This document shows, in pieces, positions 15,441 to 26,300 of a stretch of 33,519 bases of DNA. Under the pieces are notes generated by a model. That model made no database searches. It was not told the DNA's origin and saw only the letters and a list, made by a program, of their open reading frames with translations. This DNA comes from Enterobacter sp. (lineage in GTDB: Bacteria; Pseudomonadota; Gammaproteobacteria; Enterobacterales; Enterobacteriaceae): positions 1 through 33,519 of the forward strand of contig JALCNW010000049.1 in the NCBI GenBank assembly GCA_022649305.1, given 5' to 3'. A program made the position numbers and the translations under genes. Position 1 is the stretch's first letter. Every line of letters starts with the position of its first letter.

Positions 15441-15952
15441 AAGCGTTTCTCCTTTGCCGCGGGCCGGGCATCGGCTGATTTTGCCAGCGTCGCCCTTGCT
15501 GTCGCCAGTCGACTCATGATCGTGCCGATCGGAACCGATAGCGTTTCAGCCGCCTCCTGATAGGTAAATCCTTCAACATAAACCAAAAATACGGTATTGC
15601 GCTGAGCTTCCGGAAGCGCACTCACCCGCTGCATGATCTTCTGATAATGGAGACGATCGTCGTCCTGAGGGCGGGTATCCGGGGCGATAAGCTCATCACT
15701 GGTCACAAATCCCTGCCCCATTCTCACATGGCGAGCGCGCAGATCGGATATCCAGATGGAATGCAGAATCGAAAACAGCCACCGATCGATACGCGTGCCG
15801 GGCGTGTACTGCGCGCTCCTTTCGAGCGCGCGTACGCAGGTCGACTGCACCAACTCTTCGGCGATATCCCGATTGCGGGACAATACCAGCCCGTAACGCC
15901 ATAAACGCGTCAAATGTGCAGCCAACTGTTGGCGAACGTCACTGGTCGTAAT
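15437..15952 (-). CDS. ECF-family RNA polymerase sigma factor (apparent ATT start)
   Basis: 171 residues from the proposed start. Region 2 is about 10-75 (LTRLWRYGLVLSRNRDIAEELVQ, RIDRWLFSILHSIWISDLRAR) and region 4 about 110-160 (LPEAQRNTVFLVYVEGFTYQEAAE, VPIGTIMSRLATARATL); no region 3, as expected for ECF sigmas. No ATG or GTG is usable: the frame begins after a stop at 15958 and reads Q-I-T-T-S-D-V-R-Q-Q-L-A-A-H. I choose ATT 15950-15952, which has GAGGA 7 nt upstream; the TTG at 15925 has no ribosome-binding site and would cut into region 2.1. Middle gene of the TPR-sigma-anti-sigma operon; the shared upstream signature implies it transcribes its own operon. Confidence 0.85.
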   Translation of the reverse strand: MTTSDVRQQLAAHLTRLWRYGLVLSRNRDIAEELVQSTCVRALERSAQYTPGTRIDRWLFSILHSIWISDLRARHVRMGQGFVTSDELIAPDTRPQDDDRLHYQKIMQRVSALPEAQRNTVFLVYVEGFTYQEAAETLSVPIGTIMSRLATARATLAKSADARPAAKEKRL

Positions 15953-15974
15953 TTGTCATTCCTCGTTCTGTTCG

Positions 15975-16526
15975 TCAGGATTCCGGGTGCCCGTCAATGG
16001 CCGCCTGTAAATCACGATATTCCTCGCAGCTTTGACCGCAGATACTGGCAATCACCTTGAGCTGATCCTTTGCCAGGTCTGGACGGCCTTTCACCATCCA
16101 GGCCTCTCCCAGATATTCACGTGCTTTCGCGTAGCGAGGATCAAGCGCCAGCGAGCGCTGGTAATAGCCAATGCCTTCATCTGTGCGGCCAAGCTTACGC
16201 GTGGCATACCCGCGATAGTTCCAGGCCTCGGCGGTATTACCATTTTTCAGGGTATCCAGCATATTTAACGCTGCCTGATACTCCCCTTTCTTAGCGAGGT
16301 GATAGGCATAATGGGTTTTATCTTGATCGCTCAGGCTGCCCGTTTTCTCCGGGACACACTGCTTGCTGGTGCTGTCATACACCTGCCCGGCAGGGCAATC
16401 TGGCGTTTTACTTTCAGTATCATTATTGCCCATCGCCAGAGCCTGAGGTACCTGCAACATAAATAACAGCACCGGAAGGGTAAGATAGCGAGCAGTAGGG
16501 ATTCGGGTAAGGGACTGAGCGGTCAT
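15975..16526 (-). CDS. Periplasmic TPR protein, first gene of the ECF operon
   Basis: 183 residues. Signal peptide about 1-31 (cleavage after QALA), a short segment with Cys44 and Cys57 (CPAGQVYDSTSKQC), then tetratricopeptide repeats from about 70 to 165 (for example AWNYRGYATRKLGRTDEGIGYYQRSLALDP and AKAREYLGEAWMVKGRPDLAKDQL) and a terminal Cys163/Cys167 pair. The two cysteine pairs could form disulfides in the periplasm. AGGAG lies well spaced before the ATG. The sigma gene follows after 22 bp. A TPR protein at the head of a sigma/anti-sigma operon could be the signal sensor or a modulator of the anti-sigma; this is inferred from gene order only. Confidence 0.78.
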   Translation of the reverse strand: MTAQSLTRIPTARYLTLPVLLFMLQVPQALAMGNNDTESKTPDCPAGQVYDSTSKQCVPEKTGSLSDQDKTHYAYHLAKKGEYQAALNMLDTLKNGNTAEAWNYRGYATRKLGRTDEGIGYYQRSLALDPRYAKAREYLGEAWMVKGRPDLAKDQLKVIASICGQSCEEYRDLQAAIDGHPES

Positions 16527-16562
16527 TTTCTACTCCTGGGTGGATGTGAGTCAGGCGAACGT

Positions 16563-16593
16563 GGTGTAAACGTCCGAGCAGCCCTTTCTATTC
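16563..16593 (-). promoter_or_regulatory. Putative autoregulatory ECF promoter of the TPR-sigma-anti-sigma operon
   Basis: On the minus strand GAATA (16589-16593), 16 bp, CGTTTACACC (16563-16572), ending 36 bp before the TPR gene ATG. It is identical in both blocks and in spacing to the element in front of the yceI-like gene. Confidence 0.65.
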
Positions 16594-17308
16594 ATCGTAA
16601 AATGTCCCCAGCCCAAAAAATCATCCTTATGTCGTATCCAGACGCGTAAAAAGATGCGGTAAGTTTAATTCACATTTAAATGAAGATTAACTTCACAACC
16701 TAATAGCAGAATATAATTAAGTCGCCAGTATTAATTTCTATAACGGTAACAAACATAATATATCATATGCAAAGTAAGTTAACCTCGCCTTAATGACCGC
16801 ATAAGCCCACCTGAATTAAATACCCACACCAATAATAGAAGTATAAATATATCTTCGGTCAAATAGCCCAGCAAAGAGAAAAGCCACAATAAAATAAAAT
16901 AACGCCAGGCCAGCAACGGCGCGGCCACCGTCGATTCAGCAAATAACGAAAAGTGTGAGTAACTAGATGAATGAAGAGAAGCTTACTTTTAATTTACCAA
17001 GGCTTAATTTGCTTAATTGTCTATTTCTGGCTATATCATTTTTAGACCGTTAAATTAATATCTTTATAAATCACAGGGCCTTATATAACACAAAAAACGC
17101 CAAACACAACGTTATCCACAGCAAATAATTTGATTAACCTGATGTAGCCACTCGATATGCTGGCGGGCATCGGCCGCTCTGAAGATATTGACGGTGAGTC
17201 CTGTTTTAATAAACAGCAACTCCGCCGGGGGCGCTCTTTACCCGCAGAAAAGTGATGGCTTCGTCGTGCACGCCATTTCATGACAAATCTGTTGGGAGTA
17301 ATAAGAAT
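16594..17308. other. Long AT-rich intergenic region upstream of the adhesin gene
   Basis: Over 700 bp without a convincing gene; 16640-17100 is strikingly AT-rich between GC-rich neighbours, as seen at H-NS-bound regulatory regions. It probably carries the control region of the bapA-like gene; in Salmonella bapA is controlled by CsgD. Candidate promoters on the plus strand are TTGCTT-N17-TATATC (17009-17037) and TTGATT-N18-GATATG (17130-17159). I could not recognise a defined CsgD site. Confidence 0.55.
17009..17037 (+). promoter_or_regulatory. Candidate promoter for the bapA-like gene
   Basis: TTGCTT and TATATC separated by 17 bp, followed by an untranslated leader of about 265 nt. It is the better of two candidates in the region; the other is TTGATT-N18-GATATG at 17130-17159. 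Confidence 0.35.
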
Positions 17309-20300
17309 ATGAGCCAAATCTCTGTTATCTCGAAACTTACTGGCGTGGAAACCACCACCGAAGGTACTCAGGTTACTCTGGGCCACTCTTCTATTGTGAA
17401 GCTTCACGTTGGCCGGGCCGATATTTCACATTACACCCGTAACGGTAACGATTTGCTGGTGACACTGCACAGCGGCGAAGTGATCACGCTCAAGGGTTTT
17501 TACGTCGGTGACGCTCAGGGCGCAAGCCAGCTTGTTCTGGAAGAGGACAACGGCGCGCTATGGTGGATTGAAGACCCCACAGCAGCAGAACATTATGAGG
17601 CCATTTCATCAATAGATGTCCTGATGGCGTCGTCAGGTAATGATGCCGGTGGCGCAATTTGGCCCTGGGCGCTGGGTGGTCTGGCCGTTGCGGGCGGCAT
17701 TGCCCTTGCTGCCGGTGGCGGCGGAGGTGGTGGTGGCGGAGACGATGACAATGGCAATCCCGGTAACCCAGGGAACCCCGGCAATCCAAACAATCCCGAT
17801 ACCACCGCGCCAAACGCGCCGACCAATCTTCAGTTCTCCCCCGACGGCACCACCGTCACCGGGACAGCAGAGCCGGGCAGCACCATCACGCTAAAAGATG
17901 CCAACGGTAATCTGGTCGGGACGGGTAAAACCGGCAGCGACGGCAAGTTCACCATTGAACTGGGTACACCGTTGACCAACGGCGAACAGATCACCGCCAC
18001 GGCAACTGACCCCTCGGGCAATATCAGTAAAGACGGTCATGTCACTGCGCCCGATTTAAGCGTGCCGGATGCGCCAGACATTCTGATCGTCAATGATGAC
18101 GTGGGTGGCGAGCAAGGGCCGCTGGAAAATGGTCAGCGCACTGACGATGCACGCCCTACCCTGAGCGGCATCGGCGAGGCCGGAACGACCATTACGATTT
18201 ACGATAACGGCACGCAAATTGGCACCACTAAAGTTGATGCCAACGGCAACTGGAGCTTTACGCCACCCAACGCACTGGCTAACGGCAGCCATACGCTGAC
18301 CAGCACCGCCACTGATGCGGCAGGCCATACCAGCCCGCCATCCGCAGGTATCACCATCGTGGTGGACACGGTCGCCCCCGCAGCACCGGTTATCGCCAGC
18401 GTCACTGACGATGTCGATCCCGTAAGCGGACCACTCACCAACGGCAGCACCACCAACGATCAACGCCCGCAGCTCACCGGCACGGCAGAAGCCGGTGCCA
18501 GCGTCACTATCTACGACAACGGCATAGCTATTGGGACGGTCACCGCTGCGGCTAACGGCAGCTGGAGCTTCACCCCGTCGGTCAATTTAAGCGAAGGCAG
18601 CCATCAGCTAACCGTTCGCGCCACAGATGTGGCGGGCAACGTTGGTCCTGCGTCTCCGGCCTTTACCGTGGTGGTCGATATCACCGCGCCCACCGTACCG
18701 AGCGCCTTTTTGGTCAATGACGAAGTGGGTTCGATTCGCGGCGCAGTCTCCGCCGGGCAAACTACCGATGCCAGCCAGCCGCGACTGACGGGCCGCGGTG
18801 AGCCGGGCAGCACCATTATCGTTTACGATAATGGCGTTGAGGTCGGCAGAATCAACGTCAACGCCAACGGCACCTGGGCCGTGACACCGACTAGCCCGCT
18901 GTCTGAAGGCGCGCACTCGGTCACCGTGCGCGAAATTGACGCAGCGGGTAACCAGAGCGGGCTGTCCCTGCCGATCAACTTTATCGTCGATACGGTTGCA
19001 CCTTTGCAGCCAGTTATCACGCTCAACCCAGCGGGAACGCAGGTGACGGGCACAGCAGAGCCGAATAGCACCATTACGATCACCAACGGCAGCGGCGGGC
19101 CGATCGGCACCGGCACGACGGATGGTAACGGTAATTTCATCATCAACCTGACCCCAGCCCAGACCAATGGGCAGACGATTTCAGTTGTCGCCTCTGATGC
19201 GGCGGGAAATACCAGTATTCCGGCGACAACCGTGGCGACAGACACCACCGCCCCTAATCCACCGGGCAATCTGGTGGTCTCCGGCGACGGGACCAGCGTC
19301 AGCGGTACGGCAGAACCGAACAGCACCATCACGGTAAAAGCGCCAAACGGCGATGTCATCGGTCAGGCAACCACGAACGGCAACGGTAATTTCACGGTGC
19401 CTATCGATCCGGCGCAAACCAACGGTGAAGTGTTGCAGGTGGTGGCGACCGACGGCGCGAGCAATACCAGCCAGCCGGGTATTGCCGATGCGCCTGACAC
19501 CACCGATCCGCTTGCGCCTGGTAATCTTGACGTTTCAGATGATGGCACAACGGTAACCGGTACCGCCGAACCCGGCAGCACCGTCAGCATCAAAGGCCCG
19601 GATGGGATCGAGATCGGCTCTGGGCTGGTGGATGATGCGGGCAACTTTAGCGTCACCATCACCCCGGCGCAGCTGAACGGCGAAACGCTGACGGCCGATG
19701 CCACCGATAAAGCCCTCAATACCGGGCCGACGGCATCGGTCGATGCCCCGGACATCACCCCGGCACAAACTCCGGTCATCACGGCCATCGTTGACGACGT
19801 GCTGAACACGACTGGGCCCATCCCTAACGGCGGCCTGACCAACGATGGCACCCCGACTATTCAGGGCACCGGCGAAGCAGGCACTCGCATTTATATCTTT
19901 AGCGGCAACGATCAGATCGGTACGCTGATCGTTCCTGACAGCGGGATCTGGAGCTTTACCCCACCGGCAAATGTCCGTGAAGGCGGCCACGTCTTTACCG
20001 CCACGGCCATCGACGATAGCGGCAATGCCAGCGGCACGTCTAACAGCTGGAGTATCACCGTCGATCTCGCACCACCCGCGGTGCCGGTGATCACTCAGGT
20101 TGTCGATGACGTGCCCGGCAGAACCGGCTCGCTCGATACCGGCGAAACCACCAACGATAATCGCCCAACGCTTAACGGCACCGGTGAACCGGGTGCGACC
20201 ATCAGCATTCGCCTGGACGGGACGCAGATAGGCACCGCGCTGGTCAATGCCGGCGGCGCATGGACTTACACACCAACCGTCGTCATTCCAGAAGGCTCAC

Positions 20301-23300
20301 ACAGTTTGACGGTCGCGGCGATCGACACAGCCGGTAACGTCAGTGCTCCTTCAGGCGGCTTTACGATCATCGTCGACACGTCCATTCCGCCCGCACCGTC
20401 CATTGGTTCCGTCACCGATAACGCAGGTGACCTGCAAGGCTTGATCGCCAGCAACACGCCAACGGACGATACCACTCCGACGCTGCAAGGCACGGCCCCA
20501 CCCAATACCATCATTACCGTTTATGACGGTAGCATTCTGCTGGGGACCGCCACGCTTGATGGTAACGGCGGCTGGAGCTTCACCCCCACCACGCCGTTGA
20601 CCGATGGCAACCATGCGCTGACCGTGGTCGCGACGAACGCGGCCGGGAACGCCTCGACCTCCGGTTCGTTTAATCTGGTTATCGATACTGTTGCCCCCAC
20701 CACGCCCGGCATTCCTGACGTCACCGTCAATCCGAACAACGATCCGGCGGGCACACCGCTCAATCCAGGCGAAACCACGCGTGATACCACGCCGGTTATC
20801 AGCGGCACAGGTACCCCAGGCGATACGGTTTCCATCTACATTGATGGCGTAAAACAGCCGGGCGATGTCCTTATTGACACCAATGGCCAGTGGAGCTGGA
20901 CACCGGTTCCGGCACTGACCAACGGCAGTTACGATATTTCCCTCACCGTGACCAACAAAGACGGCGCGGGCAACGAAAGCGCCCCGTCTCAACCGGTCAC
21001 CATTAACATTGATACCGTTGCGCCAGACGTGCCAGATACGCCGATCGTCACCGACAGCGTGAACCAAATCACCGGCCCGGTTGCCGACGGCGACAGCACC
21101 AACGACGCGCGTCCGGTTCTCAGCGGCACCGGCACGGCAAATGACGTGATCGTGATTTACGACAATCCAAACGGGGCAGGCATTCGCGAAGTCGGTCGCG
21201 TCACGGTCGGTGGCGATGGCAACTGGAGCTGGCGTCCCGGTACCGCGATTGCCGAAGGCTCGCATCAGTTCACCGCGACTGCCACGGACGAGGCCGGAAA
21301 CGTCTCCGCGCCGTCAGCACCGATCGCGGTAACGGTTGATACCGAAGCCCCGACTACCCCGGTTATCAGCGCCATTGGTGCCGCACAGAATGGTGGCGCC
21401 ACCGCCGACAATACGCCGACGATAGGCGGGACGGGCGTCACAGGCGATACGGTGGTGATTTATAATAACGGCGTTGAAATTGCCCGCGTTGTGGTCATCA
21501 ATAACGAATGGTCCTGGACGCCGGGAACCGCGCTGGCAGATGGCCCGCTCAAGGTCACCGTTTCCGCGGTCGACGAGGCCGGAAACGTCAGTACGCTCAG
21601 TCCGGTATTCACCGTCACGGTGGATACGCTGGCCCCGACCGTTCCGCAAATCGATGCCATTTCTGACAGCACGCTGGCAAACGGCGTGCTCTACACCAAA
21701 GACGGCACGCCAACCCTGACCGGGACCGGCGAGCCTGGTGCCACCATTATCGTGACCGTGGACGGCACCGCGTCACCGATCACAGCGATCGTGCAGCCGA
21801 ACGGCACCTGGACCTGGACACCGACCGCCGCGTTATCCGACGATCCGCACACTATCGCGGTCTCCTCACGCGATCCGGCGGGCAACCTGTCTGGCAGTTC
21901 AAACGTCACCGTCACGGTCGATACCGGTATTCCGGCTGAACCAACCAACATGACCCTGACGCTTCAGGGTACGCCGCTGACCGGTAACGCCGAAGCGGGT
22001 TCAACCGTTATTGTGCGTGACAGCAATGGCAATATTATCGGCACCGGCGTGGCGACGGGGGGGACGTTCTCGATCGCACTGAGTCCTGCGCAGACGGTGG
22101 CCTCGACGCTGGACGTCACCGCCACGGATGCGGCAGGCAACGTCAGCCCGATTGCCGAGTTCACCGTGGTTAACTCCCCGGTGGATCTGCCTGACGTGCC
22201 GATCATTCTCGCGATCACCGATGATGTCGGTCCGGTGACGGGCAACGTCAAGGGTCAGACGTCTGACGACACCACGCCTACCCTGTCCGGTACGGCAGAG
22301 GCCGGCAGCCTGATCACCATCTACCTTGATGGCATCCTGCTTCCGCTGACAACCGTCTTTGCCGATCCCATTACGGGTGCCTGGAGCTACACCCTCCCGG
22401 CACTGACGCCGGGGGCGCACAGCTTTGAAGTCACGGCGACGCTCGGTGGCGAAACCAGCGGTCGATCGCCTGCGGCGACCGTCACCATCGATCTTACGCC
22501 ACCGGCAACGCCAGTCATTGGTGCCGTCACCGATGACGTCGGCCCTGGCACCGGGCCGCTCATTAACGGTCAGGCCACTAACGACGATCGTCCTACGCTC
22601 AGCGGAACAGGAACGGCTGGCGACACCATCAAAATTTATGACAATGAAACGTTTATTGGCAGCACGGTGGTCGGCGCAACAGGCACATGGAGCTTTACGC
22701 CATCGAGCGCACTCAGCAACGCCAGCCACGCGCTGACCATTACGGCGACCGATCCGGCTGGCAACGTCAGCGACCCGTCACTGCCGTTCACAGTCGTGGT
22801 CGATACCGTTTCCACCCCGCCAGTGATTGTGGGCGCGGATGATAACGTCGGCACCGTCACGGGGAATGTGCCGACCAACGGCACGACCAACGACACCACA
22901 CCAACGCTTTCGGGAACGGCAGAGGCCAACAGCACCGTCGCCATCTTTGAGGGCGGTATCCAGGTAGGCACCGTGGTGGCTAACGGCACCGGAGCCTGGA
23001 GTTACACCCCGGTCACCGGGCTGGCCGAAGGCTCGCACACCTTCACCGTGGTGGCGACCGACCCGCTGGGGAACGTCAGCACCGCGTCTAACGCCTATAC
23101 CGTGATCGTCGATTTGACGCCGCCAGCCGTTCCAACCCTGACCGCCGTTAACGATAACGTTCAGGGCGGCGCGGTGGGAGATCTGACCAACGGACAGGTC
23201 ACTAACGATGCCACGCCGACGCTGACCGGCGGCGGCGTGGTGGGCAGTACCGTCCACATTCTCAACAACGGCGTGGAAATCGGCACCGCGCTGGTCAACG

Positions 23301-26300
23301 GCAGCGGCATCTGGACATTTACCCCGGGCGGGCTAACCGACGGTCCTTATAACATCAGGGTGAATGCCACCGACGCGGCGGGGAATGTCTCAACCAACTC
23401 TCCGGTATTCTCCTTCACGGTGGATACCACGGCCCCAGATGCGCCAGTCATCACCACCGTACTGGACGACGTGGGTCCGGTGACCGGCACGCTGGCGACC
23501 GGAGCCAACACCAACGACAACCGTCCAACCTTTAACGGCACTGGCGAGATTGGCGCGACCATCACCGTACTGAACGATGGTCAACCGATTGGCACCGCGG
23601 TCGTGAACGCCCAGGGCAACTGGACCTTTACGCCGACCGATCCGCTGGCAGACGGGGCGCATACCATTACCTTCACCGCCACCGATGCGGCGGGCAATAC
23701 CAACACCACCCCAACCTCGTTCGCCCTGACGGTCGATACGATAGCCCCACTGGCCCCGGCCATCGTTAACGCGACGGATAACGTCGGCACCGTTCTGGCC
23801 CCGGTCACATCCGGTCAGACGACTGACGACACCACGCCTACGCTTAACGGCACGGCAGCCGCTAACGCCTCAATCATCATCTATGAAAACGGCGTTCAGG
23901 TGGGTACCGCGCTGGCCGACGGCAACGGCGCATGGAGTTTCACCCCGACGACGCTGGCAAACGGTAGCCACACCTGGACTGCCACCGCAACCGATGCGGC
24001 AGGCAACGTCAGCCCGCCGTCAGCCGTCTTTACGGTGATTGTCGATACGGTTGCACCGCTGGCACCGGTCATTGCTCTGGCCATCGATGATCAGGGCTCC
24101 GTCACCGGCTCGCTCAGCAGTGGGCAGTCCACCGACGACACCCTGCCGCGTTTGACCGGCACCAGTGAACCCAACGCCATTGTGCGTATCTATGAAGGCG
24201 TCACGCTGTTGGGAACCACCACCGCCAACGCCAGCGGCGCATGGGAAGTCACGCTGACCACCCCGCTTGGGGCAGGCCCGCATACCTTATTCGCACAGGC
24301 GACAGATGCTGCGGGCAATAACAGCGTTCCGTCAGCGTCCTTCAGCCTGACAATTGACCTCACGCCGCCACCGGTTCCGACGCTCTTAACTGTGACCGAT
24401 GACGTGGGCGGCAACGTGGTACTGAACAGCGGCCAGCTCACTAACGATGCCCTGCCAACGCTTACCGGTACCGCAGAAGCCGGCTCGACGGTGAAAATCT
24501 TCGATAACGGCGTCCAAATCGGCAGCGTTATCGCCACCAATGGTACCTGGACCTTTACGCCAACCACCGCCCTGACAGACGGCCTGCACCCGCTGACCAT
24601 CACCGCCACCGATCCGGTGGGCAACGCCAGCGGTGCGACGACCGCCTTTGTCGTGAACGTTGATGCCACCGCGCCAAACGCCCCGGTCATCACCTCCGTG
24701 GTGGATGATATTGGCACCGTCACCGGCCCGGTTATCGGTGCCAATCCCACCAACGATACGCTGCCAACGCTGAACGGCACCGCCGAGCCTAACGCCATTA
24801 TCACTATCTACGACGGGGCAACGCTGGTCGGCACGGTGACTGCGAATGGCAGCGGCAGTTGGACGCTCCCACAGACCAACGTCGCGCTGACCGAAGGGAC
24901 GCACAACTTCACCGCTACGGCGACGGATGCGGCGGGTAACGTCAGTGCGCCATCATCCATCACCTCGATTACGGTCGATCTCACTGCACCGACCGTGCCG
25001 ACCAATCTGGCGGTAGTCACCAACGGTACGCACGTCACCGGTACCGCCGAAGCGGGCAGTACCGTGACCATTACCACCAGCGGCGGCACGGTGCTGGGAA
25101 CGGCAACGGCAGACGGTACCGGCAGCTTTAACGTCACCATTTCGCCAGCGCAGACCAACAATGAAACGCTGTTGGCCTTTGCAACCGACAAGGCCGGTAA
25201 CGCAGGTCTGACATCGTCCATCGTCGCGCCGATTACCGCCCTGCCGAACGCGCCGGTCATCACCACCGTGAATGACAATGCCGGTACCATCACCGGGAAC
25301 GTCCTCAACGGTAAGAGCACCGATGACACCACGCCAACGCTGAGCGGTACCGCGCAGCCAAACTCCACCGTCACGCTGTATAACAACGGCGTGTCGATGG
25401 GCACCGTGACCGCAAGCGGTACCGGTAGCTGGACCTTTACCACCCCGGTATTAACCGAAGGCTCGCATGCGTTTACCGCCACGGCCACCAACGGCACCGG
25501 GACCGGACCGGTTTCCGTGCCGACATCCGTTATCGTCGATACCATTGCGCCGAATGCGCCAAACGGGACCTTCAACGCCGACGGCAGCGTCTTAACCGGC
25601 AGCGCCGAAGCGGGCAGTACCGTGACGATTCGTCTGGCGGATGGTTCGCTGGTGACGACCACGGCCAACAGCGGCGGGACTTACAGCTACACCTTCCTGA
25701 ATAAACAAACGGAAGGACAATCGCTCACCATTACCGCCACCGATGCCGCCGGGAATACCTCACCGAACGGCTCGGCACTGGCACCGGTTGTTCCGCTGTC
25801 GGCCAGCAGCAACGTTGAAGAGCTGGACATCAGCACCACCGCCACGGTCACTAACGCGCAGTACAGTGATTACGGCTTCCTGCTGGTGGGCGCGCTCAAC
25901 AACGTGCTGACGCTGCTCGGTAACGACACGGCGCAGGTCGGGTTCACCGTCAGCAACGGCGGTAGCGCGGATATTTCCATTAATGCGAACGCTACGGGCG
26001 TGGTGCTTTCGCTGCTTAACACCCTGGAGCTGGTGGTTCAGCGCTGGGATGCCACCAACAACACCTGGACTACGGTGGTGGATACCGGTCTGCCACAGTT
26101 TGCCAACCTGCTGACGCTCGGAGCAGGCGGCGTGACGCTCAATATGAACGGGCTGGAAAACGGCCAATACCGCGTACTGAGCTACAACACGAATCTGCTG
26201 GCGACCGGCTCTTACACCAGTCTCGATGTGGACGTGACGGAAACCAGCGTCGGTACCGTTACTGGCGTCACCAGCCAGACCGGGAACGTTATTCTGGATA

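Noticed and set aside
17252..17308. N-terminal extension of the adhesin by 19 codons
   Set aside because: Contains a cysteine in an otherwise cysteine-free protein, does not resemble the BapA prefix, and ATG 17309 has GGGAG upstream.
20351..21265. Several long minus-strand frames inside the adhesin gene (up to about 300 codons)
   Set aside because: They are shadows of the repetitive Gly/Asp/Thr coding sequence and repeat along with it; composition is not protein-like.
17798..25790. Repeats resembling a CRISPR or satellite array
   Set aside because: They are in-frame ~250-310 bp protein-domain repeats with diverged sequence, not short identical repeats with spacers.
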